Shown piece after piece: positions 27,076 through 35,904 of a stretch of 64,000 bases of DNA (position 1 is its first letter; each line of letters opens with the position of its first letter). Both the position numbers and the translations under genes were made by a program. Origin of the DNA: Candidatus Saccharicenans sp. (lineage in GTDB: Bacteria; Acidobacteriota; Aminicenantia; Aminicenantales; Saccharicenantaceae); assembly GCA_030017715.1 (NCBI GenBank), contig JASEIU010000002.1, positions 174,915 through 238,914 of the forward strand. The letters run 5' to 3'. The notes below the pieces were generated by a model that did not search any database, was not told the origin of the DNA, and worked only from the letters and a program-made list of their open reading frames with translations.

Positions 27076-28281
27076 ATGAACTGGGAAGATTTAGCCAGAG
27101 AATTAGCTCAACCTACGGATTCTAAAATCATCCTGCTGGTCATGGACGGCCTGGGCGGCCTTCCGGTCAATGGCCAGACCGAGCTGGAGGCAGCCCGAAA
27201 ACCAAACCTGGACGAGACTGCCCGACGGGGCGTCTGCGGCCTGACCGACCCGGTTCTGATGGGCATCACTCCGGGTTCGGGCCCGGCTCACCTGGCCCTT
27301 TTCGGTTACGATCCGCTGCGCTATCAATTAGGCCGCGGCATACTGGAGGCCATGGGCAGCGGAGTGGAAGTCGGAAGAGAAGATGTGGTGGCCCGCGGCA
27401 ACTTTGCCACCTTCAGGGACGGCCTGGTAGTCGACCGGAGAGCCGGACGCCTTTCCACCGAAGAAAATCAGAAGCTGTGCGCCTTTATAAACCAAAAAAT
27501 TCCGGAGATAAATGGCATCAGAGTAAGTCTTTTCCCGGGAAAAGAACACCGGTTTGTGCTCAGGTTATCAGGGCCGGGCTTATCGGATGCCCTGACCGAC
27601 GCTGACCCCCAGAAGGAGGGCAAACCCGCCGTCCCGGCCAGAGCCCTGGCGGCCGGGGCCGAATTCACCGCCGTCATCGTCAACCGTTTTCAGGAAGAAA
27701 TTAAAACATTGCTGGCCGGTGAGCCCAGGGCCAACTTTGCTCTCCTCCGCGGTTTTTCCAAATTCCCCTCCGACCTGCCTTCGATGGCTGACCTTTACCA
27801 GATTAAACCGGCAGCCATCGCCAGCTATCCTATGTACCGGGGACTGACCAGGCTGCTGGGCATGGAAGTGCTGGAGGTCGGGCCGGCGACCGAAGACATT
27901 TTCAACGTCCTGGAAAAAAATTACGACCGGTTTAACTTTTTTTACCTGCATTACAAAAAAACAGATTCGGCCGGAGAAGACGGGCGTTATGAGGACAAGG
28001 TCAAAGCCATTGAGGACCTTGACCGGTTTATTCCTCGTCTCTGGCAGCTAAAACCGGAGGTTCTGGTCATAACCTCTGACCACTCTACGCCCTCAGTGTT
28101 GAAGTCCCATTCCTGGCATCCCAATCCCTTCGTGCTGGTTTCCGACCGGGCCCCGGCGGATGAGGTCAACCGGTTTACGGAAAGGGACTGCGCTCGCGGC
28201 AGCCTCGGTCGGTTTCCGTCGCTCCGGGCCATGTCGCTGATGCTGGCCTGCGCCCTGAAACTCAAGAAGTTCGGAGCCTGA
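27076..28281 (+). CDS. apgM: 2,3-bisphosphoglycerate-independent phosphoglycerate mutase, archaeal type (ApgM)
   Basis: 401 residues. Interconverts 3- and 2-phosphoglycerate in glycolysis using two metal ions. The N-terminus ILLVMDGLGGLPVNGQTELE holds the metal-binding Asp; GITPGSGPAHLALFGYDPL contains the catalytic Ser segment, and VITSDHSTPSVLKSHSWHP holds the C-terminal metal ligands. The ~400-residue length and motif spacing fit the aPGAM branch, common in archaea and scattered in anaerobic bacteria, rather than the 510-residue GpmI. Stands alone with its own promoter. Confidence 0.94.
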   Translation: MNWEDLARELAQPTDSKIILLVMDGLGGLPVNGQTELEAARKPNLDETARRGVCGLTDPVLMGITPGSGPAHLALFGYDPLRYQLGRGILEAMGSGVEVGREDVVARGNFATFRDGLVVDRRAGRLSTEENQKLCAFINQKIPEINGIRVSLFPGKEHRFVLRLSGPGLSDALTDADPQKEGKPAVPARALAAGAEFTAVIVNRFQEEIKTLLAGEPRANFALLRGFSKFPSDLPSMADLYQIKPAAIASYPMYRGLTRLLGMEVLEVGPATEDIFNVLEKNYDRFNFFYLHYKKTDSAGEDGRYEDKVKAIEDLDRFIPRLWQLKPEVLVITSDHSTPSVLKSHSWHPNPFVLVSDRAPADEVNRFTERDCARGSLGRFPSLRAMSLMLACALKLKKFGA

Positions 28282-28295
28282 TATTCATGCGGTGG

Positions 28296-28324
28296 TTGAT
28301 TTAAGACCGGCTTACTGGTATTTA
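28296..28324 (+). promoter_or_regulatory. Possible promoter of amidase operon
   Basis: TTGATT (28296-28301), 17-bp spacer, TATTTA (28319-28324). Start expected near 28331. The -10 box is imperfect. Confidence 0.4.
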
Positions 28325-28349
28325 CTCTATTGAAGATAAAAAGATATTG

Positions 28350-29591
28350 ATGCTCAAAAGACTGCAGCCGGTCTGGTGCCTGATTTCTCTGCTGATTCTT
28401 CTCTTCCCCTCAGCCGGGCAGCAACCTGATCCCCGGGCAGAGGTTTTAAGCCTGCGTTACCACCAGCATCCGGAATTTTTCCGGATAGTCCTGGAAATAG
28501 AAAAAATCCGAGAATTCTATTCGGCCGAGCTAAAAGACCCGGAGCGACTTTATCTGGACATTTTCCAGGCCCGGCTGAAGTCCGGACTGCACGGAACTTC
28601 TTACCAGATTAATTCGCCCGGAGTCAAAATCATGCGCCTGGCCCAGAAGAATCCCTCCACCGTGCGCCTGACGATTGAACTGGTGCCCGGAGCCAAGCAA
28701 AGCGAAAAAATCTATTATCTCAAGAACCCGAACCGTCTGGTGGTGGATGTCTATGCTCGACCGGGACCGGAGAAGTCGGCCCCCAGACCTCCAGCTTCTT
28801 CGTCTTCCTCAGGCTCCAGGCCCTCCGGTTCCGAAACCGCCGCCCGCGATTCTTCTCCCCAGCCGCCGTCTCCGTCGGCTTCAGGTTATTCTCTGGTCAG
28901 GCAGCTGGGCCTGGGGGTGAAAAGAATCGTTCTGGACCCGGGACACGGCGGCACCGACCCCGGCTGCATCAGCCCTTCAGGTCTTAAAGAAAAAGACGTG
29001 GCCCTGGACCTGGCCCGACGCCTGAAAACCATGCTGGAAACACAGGGGAAGTTCGAAGTCTTCCTGACCCGGGAGACCGACCTCAGCCTGCCTCTGGAAA
29101 AGCGCACTGCTTTCGCCAACCAGAAAGGGGCCGACCTGTTTATCTCGATTCACCTGAATGCCAGCCCCAGGAAGAACCGGACCGGAGTGGAAACCTTCTA
29201 CCTGAACTTCAGCCCGGACCCGGCGGTCAACGAACTGGCGGCCAGGGAAAACGCTTCCTCCACCAAGAACATCCGGGAAATGAAATTAATCGTGGACAAA
29301 ATAATTAAGAACTCAAAATATGAAGAATCGCGCGACCTGGCCGAAAAAATACACAGCAGCCTGCTGCAACACCTGAAGCATAACTTCGGCCCGAGAGATG
29401 ACCTGGGAGTTAAGGGCGGTCCGTTCTGGGTGTTGATCGGCAGCGAAATGCCGGCCGTTCTGGTGGAGGCCTCTCATCTTTCCAACGCCAAGGAAGAAGC
29501 CGCCCTGAAAACTGAAACCTACCGGGAGGCTGTAGCCGCCGGACTGTTTCGTGGTATCATGGAATACGTTAAATCCTTAGGAAAAGGTTAA
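28350..29591 (+). CDS. N-acetylmuramoyl-L-alanine amidase with AMIN domain (AmiC-like)
   Basis: 413 residues. Signal peptide (LISLLILLFPSAGQQ), AMIN domain (about 28-130, PERLYLDIFQARLKSG), a Ser/Pro-rich linker and an Amidase_3 domain from about residue 190: VLDPGHGGTDPGCISPSG carries the first zinc His, ISIHLNAS the second, VLVEASHLSN the catalytic Glu. Cleaves the amide bond between muramic acid and L-Ala in the periplasm, needed for cell separation. The ATG at 28350 is directly preceded by TTG, another possible start. Followed after 3 bp by the DUF362 gene. Confidence 0.93.
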   Translation: MLKRLQPVWCLISLLILLFPSAGQQPDPRAEVLSLRYHQHPEFFRIVLEIEKIREFYSAELKDPERLYLDIFQARLKSGLHGTSYQINSPGVKIMRLAQKNPSTVRLTIELVPGAKQSEKIYYLKNPNRLVVDVYARPGPEKSAPRPPASSSSSGSRPSGSETAARDSSPQPPSPSASGYSLVRQLGLGVKRIVLDPGHGGTDPGCISPSGLKEKDVALDLARRLKTMLETQGKFEVFLTRETDLSLPLEKRTAFANQKGADLFISIHLNASPRKNRTGVETFYLNFSPDPAVNELAARENASSTKNIREMKLIVDKIIKNSKYEESRDLAEKIHSSLLQHLKHNFGPRDDLGVKGGPFWVLIGSEMPAVLVEASHLSNAKEEAALKTETYREAVAAGLFRGIMEYVKSLGKG

Positions 29592-29594
29592 AAG

Positions 29595-30479
29595 ATGGAA
29601 AGACGCGACTTTCTTAAAAACCTGATCGTCGGCGGGCTGGCCTTAAAATTTTCAACCCCTGTTTTCAGCCAGCCAGCCGGTCCCGAACTGACGGTAGTTG
29701 AAGGCGAATCGCCGGAAGCCATCACCAGGGAAGCTGTTAAGGCCCTGGGCGGAATGTCCAGGTTTATCAGCCGTGGAGATAAGGTTCTCATCAAGCCTAA
29801 CATCGGCTGGGACCGGACCCCGGAAATGGCCGCCTGCACCAACCCGGATGTGGTCGCTGCCCTGGTGGCCATGTCGCTGGAATCCGGAGCCAAAGAAGTC
29901 GTGGTGATGGACCATACCATCAACCAGCCCAAGCGCTGTTACGCCCGCTCCGGAATTCAGGAAGCGGCCAGGGCCGCCGGAGCCAGGGTTCTGTTCACCG
30001 ACGAACAGCGTCTGAAAAAAATGGCTCTCAAGGGCGAATGGCTGAAGGAATGGGAAGTCTTTCAGGACTTTGTCGAAGCCGATAAAATCATCAATGTCCC
30101 CATTGCCAAGGTCCACAGTCTGTCCAGAGTCACCCTCGGCCTCAAAAACTGGCTGGGGGCCATCGGCGGTAACAGAAACCAGCTCCATCAGAAAATCGAC
30201 CAGGCGGTGGTCGACCTGGGCGCTTTTTTCAAGCCGACCCTGACTGTCCTCGACGCCTACCGGATCCTGGTCCGAAATGGACCGCAGGGCGGCCGGGTAT
30301 CCGACACCAGGTTGCAGAAAACGGTGGTGGCCGGGATGGACCCGGTAGCCGTGGATGCCTATGGCGCGACTTTTTTTGAGCTCAAACCCCAGGAACTTCC
30401 ATTCCTGAAACTGGCCCAGAGCCGGGGCCTGGGAAAATTTGAACTGGAGAAAGTCCGAATTGAAAAGAGAGCGGTCTAA
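29595..30479 (+). CDS. DUF362 domain protein with Tat-like signal
   Basis: 294 residues. A twin-arginine start (MERRDFLKNLIVGGLALKF) suggests Tat export, usual for proteins loaded with a cofactor in the cytosol. The remainder matches DUF362: GDKVLIKPNIGWDRTPEMA, INVPIAKVHSLSRVTLGLKN and VAGMDPVAVDAYGATFF. DUF362 proteins are often found with ferredoxins and their biochemical role is unknown. No Cys motif for an iron-sulfur cluster is seen here, but the next gene, overlapping by 20 bp, encodes a protein with many clusters, so the two probably act together. Confidence 0.85.
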   Translation: MERRDFLKNLIVGGLALKFSTPVFSQPAGPELTVVEGESPEAITREAVKALGGMSRFISRGDKVLIKPNIGWDRTPEMAACTNPDVVAALVAMSLESGAKEVVVMDHTINQPKRCYARSGIQEAARAAGARVLFTDEQRLKKMALKGEWLKEWEVFQDFVEADKIINVPIAKVHSLSRVTLGLKNWLGAIGGNRNQLHQKIDQAVVDLGAFFKPTLTVLDAYRILVRNGPQGGRVSDTRLQKTVVAGMDPVAVDAYGATFFELKPQELPFLKLAQSRGLGKFELEKVRIEKRAV

Positions 30480-32061
30480 AAAATATTTCTGGCTGCAACG
30501 TCTGAGAATTCTAACCCAGGTAATTTTTTTCCTGCTTTTTTTTCTGTTATTCCTGCAAACCCACTACCCGGGGGAGGATTACCTTAAAGTCACGGTCGAG
30601 CGTTTCTTTCACTTCGACCCGCTGCTGCTGGCAGCTACGGCCATTGCCTCCCGGACAATTTATGCGGCTCTGCTTTTATCCCTGATTACCCTGGCCGCCA
30701 CCCTTCTGCTGGGGAGATTTGTTTGCGGCTGGCTCTGCCCCCTGGGAGCTGTTCATCAGTTCTTTTCCTTTATATTTAAAAGGTCCAGGCTGTTGAGACC
30801 CGGAAAGGAAGACCGGGCCAGCCTGGCCCCCAAATATCTGATCCTGCTGGTGGTTCTGGCAGCCGCCCTCCTGTCTGTTAACCTGGTAGGGTACCTAGAC
30901 CCCCTGTCTTTTCTTTATCGTTCCTTTGCGGTCTTTATTTCCCCGCTTCTTAACCTCGGGCTGGTCCAGTCGGGCAACCTGGCCTACGCCCTCGGACTGA
31001 AGAGCCTCGGCCAGGCTGCCAGCCAGGCCGCTGGCAACCTGGCTTTCAACGGCCTTTTCCAGAATGCCCTGTTGATCGGCGCGCTTTTTCTGCTGGCTAT
31101 TCTGCTTAATGTCCGGAAAGAAAGGTTCTGGTGCCGCTACCTCTGCCCGGCCGGAGCTCTGCTGGGGCTGTTTTCACGCTTCAATCTCTTCAAACTGAAG
31201 ATTGACCCCGATAGATGCATCAACTGCCATCTTTGTTCCATACATTGCCAGACCAATGCCCGGCCCTATCCGGCGGGGGAGTGGCGCAGCTCGGAGTGCG
31301 TATATTGCGAAACCTGCGCCGCCATCTGCCCGACGGCAGCCATTTCCTTTCCACTGCGATGGCAGCCGGAAAAGATGCGTGGAGTGGACCTCGACCGCCG
31401 ACGGGTGCTTCTGACCTCACTCACCGGACTCGTTCTGGCTCCGATTTTCAAGATCAGTCCGCTTCGCCGCAGGTCCAATCCAGGTCTGATCAGGCCCCCC
31501 GGCGCTCTGGCCGAACCGGAATTCTTGAACCGCTGCCTGAAATGCGGGGAATGCACGAAAGTCTGCCCGACCAACGCCCTGCACCCGGCGCTGGCCGAGG
31601 CCGGCCCGGAAGGAGTCTGGACTCCGGTCCTGGTTCCAAGGATAGGTTACTGCGAATACTACTGCTCGCTCTGCACTCAGGTCTGCCCGACCGGAGCCAT
31701 CAGGGAGCTGACCATCGAGGAAAAAGTAACCGTCAAGATAGGGACGGCCTGGGTGGACAAAACCCGCTGCCTGCCTTATGCCCTGGGCAAGCCCTGCATC
31801 GTCTGCGAAGAGCACTGCCCGGTCTCTCCCAAAGCCATCCAGCTAATAAAAGTCGACACCCTGACTCCCGATGGAGTGGTGGCCACCAACCTGGCTCCCT
31901 TCGTTAACGTCGATACCTGTATCGGCTGCGGCATTTGCGAGAACAAATGCGTGGTCATGGACCTTCCGGCCATCAGAGTCAGCAGTATCGGAGAACACCG
32001 GTCAAGCCACAACCGGCTGGTCCTGCCGGCCGCCGAAGACCAGAATCAACTGAAGCCTTAG
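30460..32061 (+). CDS. NapH-NapG (MauN-MauM) like fused polyferredoxin membrane protein
   Basis: 533 residues from TTG 30460 (GGAGAAAG upstream); TTG 30439 would add seven. The first ~290 residues are NapH-like: four or more membrane helices with the paired CGWLCPLGA and CRYLCPAGA motifs and two 4Fe-4S motifs (CINCHLCSIHC, CVYCETCAAICP). Then comes RRRVLLTSLTGLVLAP, like a buried Tat signal of NapG, followed by four more ferredoxin motifs (CLKCGECTKVCP, CSLCTQVCP, CIVCEEHCP, CIGCGICENKC). It probably moves electrons from the quinone pool or cytosol to an extracytoplasmic acceptor. No nitrate reductase gene is nearby, so the acceptor is unknown. Confidence 0.85.
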   Translation: MKRERSKKYFWLQRLRILTQVIFFLLFFLLFLQTHYPGEDYLKVTVERFFHFDPLLLAATAIASRTIYAALLLSLITLAATLLLGRFVCGWLCPLGAVHQFFSFIFKRSRLLRPGKEDRASLAPKYLILLVVLAAALLSVNLVGYLDPLSFLYRSFAVFISPLLNLGLVQSGNLAYALGLKSLGQAASQAAGNLAFNGLFQNALLIGALFLLAILLNVRKERFWCRYLCPAGALLGLFSRFNLFKLKIDPDRCINCHLCSIHCQTNARPYPAGEWRSSECVYCETCAAICPTAAISFPLRWQPEKMRGVDLDRRRVLLTSLTGLVLAPIFKISPLRRRSNPGLIRPPGALAEPEFLNRCLKCGECTKVCPTNALHPALAEAGPEGVWTPVLVPRIGYCEYYCSLCTQVCPTGAIRELTIEEKVTVKIGTAWVDKTRCLPYALGKPCIVCEEHCPVSPKAIQLIKVDTLTPDGVVATNLAPFVNVDTCIGCGICENKCVVMDLPAIRVSSIGEHRSSHNRLVLPAAEDQNQLKP

Positions 32062-32383
32062 CCCGCCTTTCGCTTGCAGCGGGCCCGCCTCCGCAGTCTC
32101 TCCCCGGTCATCAATCTTTATCCGCCGGCCGGCAGCCGGTTTCCATCGCCGGAAGAGCGGCAAGTATCGTGAAGGGTGGAGCGAGGACGGGAGGAGGCGC
32201 GCCGTGACATGACCCCCCTTTCCAATCCGGGCCAATAATGAAGCGGCAAGCAAGGGATTTCAGGAGGCTGGCTCGACCCGCCTCCCGTCGCCCCGAGCCA
32301 CAGGAGGATCGGTGAGCAAAGACGGCCTAAAGCACACCGCAACAGGACTCCCTCCGACCGGACCGTTGCTTTTAGAGTCGGGG
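32062..32383. other. Convergent intergenic region carrying repeat copy B
   Basis: 322 bp between the NapH-like gene and fabF. Contains the structured repeat at 32174-32319 and a GC-rich inverted word (CCGCCGGCCGGCAGCCGG) near 32120. No coding frame of family character. Confidence 0.6.
32174..32319 (+). repeat. Dispersed structured repeat, copy B
   Basis: Second copy of the element at 8042-8185, same strand, 146 bp. Arms 32186-32194 (GACGGGAGG) and 32281-32289 (CCTCCCGTC) are perfectly complementary over 9 bp and occupy the same places as the arms of copy A; the second pair is A-T here and G-C in copy A, a compensating change. Located between convergent genes, so it is not a leader for fabF on the opposite strand. 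Confidence 0.7.
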
Positions 32384-33640
32384 CTATTCAAACTTTTTCA
32401 GCAACAGGCAGGCATTGGTGCCGCCAAAGCCAAAAGAGTTGGTCAGGGCATGAACGATTTCTGCCGGCCGGGCGACGTTGGGCACATAGTCCAGGTCGCA
32501 CTCTGGGTCGGGAAATTCATAGTTGATCGTGGGCGGCATAACCTGGTGGAAAATAGCCAGGGCGGTGATGGCGGTTTCCACTCCGCCGGCGGCTCCCAGC
32601 AGATGCCCGGTAATGGATTTGGTGGAGCTCACCCCGACCCGACCGGCGCTGTCTCCGAAAACCTTCTTGATGGCCAGCGTTTCGGTTTTGTCGTTATACT
32701 GGGTGGATGTCCCGTGAGCGTTTATGTACTGGATATCTTTCGGACTGACCCGGCCCTCATCCAGAGCCAGCTTCATAACCCGGGCCGCTCCGTCTCCGTC
32801 CGGGGTGGGGGCGGTCACGTGGTAGGCATCGCTGTTAAGACCGTAGCCCAGGACTTCGGCATAAATTCTGGCCCCGCGCTTCAGGGCGGCCCCAAGCTCC
32901 TCCAGGATGACAATCCCCGCTCCCTCGCTCATCACAAAACCGTCACGCTGGGCATCGAACGGCCGGGAAGCCTTCTCCGGTTCGTCGTTCCTCTCCGACA
33001 GGGCTTTCAGGTTGCAGAATCCGGCCAGGCTCAGCGGGGTAATCGGAGCTTCGGCCCCGCCGGCAATCATCCGGTCGGCGAGGCCCCATTGAATCATCCG
33101 GAAAGCCTCACCGATAGCGTGCGCTCCGGTGCTGCAGGCGGTGGCATTGGCCATGTTGGGACCGCTGGCCCGATAGCGGATGGAAATATGACCGGGAGCT
33201 TCATTGATGATGGTCTGGATGATGAAAAACGGAGAAACTCGTTCCGGGCCTTTTTCCAGCAGAACCCGGTGGGTCTCCTCGATTGAACCAATCCCGCCGA
33301 TTCCGGAGCCGACATAGACACCGGTGCGTTCCCCCGCCAGAAGAGCCGGGTCCAGACCGGCGTCCTGAACCGCCAATTCGGCCGCGGCGATGGCGTACTG
33401 AATGAACAGGTCCATCTTGCGAGCTTCTTTTCGGTCGACAAACCGCTGGACGTCAAAATTTTTGATTTCGCCCGCGATCCTGGTCGAAAAACGCTCCGGG
33501 TCAAAACGGGTAATGCGGCTGATGGCCGAGCGCCCGTCAAGGATCGACCGCCAGTTAGGCTCCACGCCCAGGCCGAGAGGCGTAACCAGACCCAGGCCGG
33601 TAATCACCACCCTTCTCGCTACCATAGCTGGAGAATTCAC
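32384..33640 (-). CDS. fabF: 3-oxoacyl-[acyl-carrier-protein] synthase II
   Basis: 418 residues. Condenses malonyl-ACP with acyl-ACP in fatty-acid elongation. The thiolase-fold KAS II pattern includes [13 protein letters not shown], the nucleophile region [15 protein letters not shown] (Cys about 170), the His motifs [11 protein letters not shown] and [15 protein letters not shown], and [14 protein letters not shown]. The GTG at 33640 has AGGA about eight bases upstream; ATG 33625 is an alternative start five residues in. Last gene of the yceD-rpmF-plsX-fabG-acpP-fabF series. Confidence 0.95.
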   Translation of the reverse strand: MNSPAMVARRVVITGLGLVTPLGLGVEPNWRSILDGRSAISRITRFDPERFSTRIAGEIKNFDVQRFVDRKEARKMDLFIQYAIAAAELAVQDAGLDPALLAGERTGVYVGSGIGGIGSIEETHRVLLEKGPERVSPFFIIQTIINEAPGHISIRYRASGPNMANATACSTGAHAIGEAFRMIQWGLADRMIAGGAEAPITPLSLAGFCNLKALSERNDEPEKASRPFDAQRDGFVMSEGAGIVILEELGAALKRGARIYAEVLGYGLNSDAYHVTAPTPDGDGAARVMKLALDEGRVSPKDIQYINAHGTSTQYNDKTETLAIKKVFGDSAGRVGVSSTKSITGHLLGAAGGVETAITALAIFHQVMPPTINYEFPDPECDLDYVPNVARPAEIVHALTNSFGFGGTNACLLLKKFE

Positions 33641-33682
33641 AGAAAAATTCCTGATGGGGACAATAAAGGAGCCGGGATAACC

Positions 33683-33931
33683 TTATTTTCCCTTGTAATG
33701 CTCCAGAATGTAATCGAGGGCTTTGCCCACCGTGTTCAACTTCTCGGCTTCGTCGTCGGGAATGTTCAGGCCGAACTCGTCCTCCAGAGCCATCACCAGT
33801 TCGACTGTGTCCAGCGAGTCGGCACCCAGGTCCTGGGTAAAAGAAGCGTTTTCGGTAATCTGCTCTTCGCCGATATTCAGCTTGTCCGCAACAATGCTCT
33901 TGACCTTCTTTAAGAGTTCTTCTCTCTCCAT
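33683..33931 (-). CDS. acpP: Acyl carrier protein
   Basis: 82 residues, acidic. The phosphopantetheine attachment motif [12 protein letters not shown] places the modified Ser at residue 39. It carries the growing acyl chain between fatty-acid synthase enzymes. The ATG at 33931 is preceded by GGAGG at five bases. Situated between fabG and fabF as in many bacteria. Confidence 0.97.
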   Translation of the reverse strand: MEREELLKKVKSIVADKLNIGEEQITENASFTQDLGADSLDTVELVMALEDEFGLNIPDDEAEKLNTVGKALDYILEHYKGK

Positions 33932-33957
33932 AGTTACCTCCAATTAATTTTTTATTA

Positions 33958-34698
33958 TTACATGTACATTCCGCCGTTGACATTGATAACCTGGCCGGTA
34001 ATGTAGGCAGCCTCGTCGGAGCACAGGAATTTTACCGCCCTGGCCACATCGGCCGGCAGGCCAAATCTTTTCATAGGAATGATGTCGAGGAAAGCTTTTT
34101 TGACTTCTTCGGGCAAGTTTTCCGTCATGGGAGTGGCAATATAACCGGGAGCCACACAATTGACCGTGATTCCCCGGGCCGCTACTTCTCTGGCCAGCGA
34201 TTTGGAAAAGCCGATCAACCCGGCCTTGGAAGCGGCGTAATTGGTCTGACCGAAATTGCCCATCAGGCCGACAACCGAAGCGATGTTCACGATTCGGCCG
34301 TACCTGGCGGTAAACATCGGCTTGAGGGCTGCCCGGGAAAAATTGAAAGCTCCCTTCAGGTTGACCCGCAACACCAGGTCCCAGTCTTCTTCTTTCATCC
34401 TCAGAAGAAGTGAGTCCCGGGTGATGCCGGCATTGTTTACCAGATGGTCAAGCCTGCCCAGTGAACTCAGGACTTCGTCCACCACCCGGGCCGCCCTGAC
34501 GGAATCGGTTACATCGGCCTCATAAGTCAGGGCTCTAATGCCCAGGCTGGCCAGCCTGTCGGCCACCTGATTCAGTTTGTCTTTCTGGATATCCACCAGG
34601 GCTACCGTGGCCCCGGCGAGCCCCAGTTCTTCGGCGATGGCTTCGCCGATGCCCTGGGAAGCGCCCGTGACCAGAGAGACTTTATCCCTGAAAATCAT
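33958..34698 (-). CDS. fabG: 3-oxoacyl-[acyl-carrier-protein] reductase
   Basis: 246 residues of a short-chain dehydrogenase. NADPH-binding TGASQGIGEAIA near residue 12, NNAG at about 90, catalytic Ser in NIASVVGLMGN and the Y-x3-K pair in TNYAASKAGLIGF are all present, as is the C-terminal YITGQVINVNGGMYM typical of FabG. Reduces beta-ketoacyl-ACP. Start chosen at ATG 34698, overlapping the plsX stop as ATGA and preceded by GGGAG; a TTG at 34716 is possible. Confidence 0.96.
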   Translation of the reverse strand: MIFRDKVSLVTGASQGIGEAIAEELGLAGATVALVDIQKDKLNQVADRLASLGIRALTYEADVTDSVRAARVVDEVLSSLGRLDHLVNNAGITRDSLLLRMKEEDWDLVLRVNLKGAFNFSRAALKPMFTARYGRIVNIASVVGLMGNFGQTNYAASKAGLIGFSKSLAREVAARGITVNCVAPGYIATPMTENLPEEVKKAFLDIIPMKRFGLPADVARAVKFLCSDEAAYITGQVINVNGGMYM

Positions 34699-35711
34699 CC
34701 TTTCACTCCCTCGCAAGCCTGAACAAACTTTTGCATCTTATCCTGAATTTTCTCCTGGATTTTCTCTGCTGCAATTTTCTGACCGAGTCTTATGGCATTT
34801 TTCACCGCTTTTCTGTCAGAGCGTCCGTGCCCGATTATACAAATTCCTTTAACTCCTAACAGATGAGCGCCTCCATACTCAGAATAATCTACCTTTTTAT
34901 AAATTTTTTTCAACTGTTTTCTCAAAAAAAGAAACCCAATCCGGGCCAGCAGATTCCCCCCAATCTCTTTTTTAGCCATGGCCGCTATCGTCTCAATTAC
35001 ACCTTCGGAAACCTTCAGAGTGACATTCCCGGTAAAGCCATCACTTACGATAACATCAGCAACTCCCCTGAAAAGGTCCTTGCCCTCTACATTACCGATA
35101 AAGTTCAGGGGGGAGCGCTGCAGCTCCTGGTGAGCATTAATTATCAGAGTGTTGCCTTTGTTTCTCTCCTCGCCGATGCTTATCAACGCCACCGTGGGAT
35201 TCGGCCGGCCAAGCGCTGTCTCCATAAAAACTGAACCCATCAAGGCAAATTGAACCAGATGATAAGGCTGGCAGTTGGCACTGGCCCCAACATCGATAAG
35301 CAAAGAAACGCCTTTCTGCGTGGGAACAAGCAAGGCCAGGGCAGGTTTATCAATTCCTTCTAAACTGCCCAGAACTTTCCTGGAAATAAAGGTAACAGCA
35401 GCGGTGTTGCCCATGGAAATAAAAGCTTCGGCCTGACCGCGTTTTAGCAGCTGCGTTCCTGCGATAATTGAAGACTGTCGCTTATGCCGGATCGACAATA
35501 AATCTTCGTCCATGGCCACCAACTCCGGAGCATCAACCACAGTAATTCTGCGGCTTCTCAGACGAAATCGACCCAGTTCCTGGCGAAGAACCGGTTCAGG
35601 ACCCACCAGCAAAACCTCCACTCCCAGCTCTTCAGCTGCGGCCACCGAACCGGCAACTATTTCTCTGGGGGCATAATCGCCCCCCATCGCATCCACTGCG
35701 ACTTTCATCAT
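34695..35711 (-). CDS. plsX: Phosphate acyltransferase PlsX
   Basis: 338 residues. Makes acyl-phosphate from acyl-ACP, the first step feeding PlsY for phospholipid synthesis. The start MKVAVDAMGGDYAPREIVAG, LLIDVGASANCQPYHLVQFA and VSDGFTGNVTLKVSEG are PlsX signatures; the C-terminal HLLGVKGICIIGHGRSD segment also matches. Two consecutive ATGs begin the frame. It follows rpmF after 10 bp and overlaps fabG. Confidence 0.96.
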   Translation of the reverse strand: MMKVAVDAMGGDYAPREIVAGSVAAAEELGVEVLLVGPEPVLRQELGRFRLRSRRITVVDAPELVAMDEDLLSIRHKRQSSIIAGTQLLKRGQAEAFISMGNTAAVTFISRKVLGSLEGIDKPALALLVPTQKGVSLLIDVGASANCQPYHLVQFALMGSVFMETALGRPNPTVALISIGEERNKGNTLIINAHQELQRSPLNFIGNVEGKDLFRGVADVIVSDGFTGNVTLKVSEGVIETIAAMAKKEIGGNLLARIGFLFLRKQLKKIYKKVDYSEYGGAHLLGVKGICIIGHGRSDRKAVKNAIRLGQKIAAEKIQEKIQDKMQKFVQACEGVKG

Positions 35712-35721
35712 CCGGATTTGC

Positions 35722-35904
35722 CTACTGTTCCTGTCCCTCTATAACCTGCCGTCCCTTATAAAAACCGCATTCCGGGCAGGCCCGGTGGGGCAGCTTGGGG
35801 CTGCCGCAGTTCGAGCAGAGCGCAAAAGAGGGCAGGGTCAGGTGGTCATGCGACCTTCTCTTGCCTTTTCTGGAATGTGAATGTCTTCTTTTTGGGTTTG
35901 GCAT
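35722..35904 (-). CDS. rpmF: 50S ribosomal protein L32
   Basis: 60 residues. N-terminal MPNPKRRHSHSRKGKRRSHD and a zinc ribbon with CSNCG and CPECG pairs identify L32 of the zinc-binding (C+) type. Lies directly after the yceD gene with no spacer and before plsX, the conserved arrangement that links ribosome and lipid synthesis. Confidence 0.97.
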   Translation of the reverse strand: MPNPKRRHSHSRKGKRRSHDHLTLPSFALCSNCGSPKLPHRACPECGFYKGRQVIEGQEQ

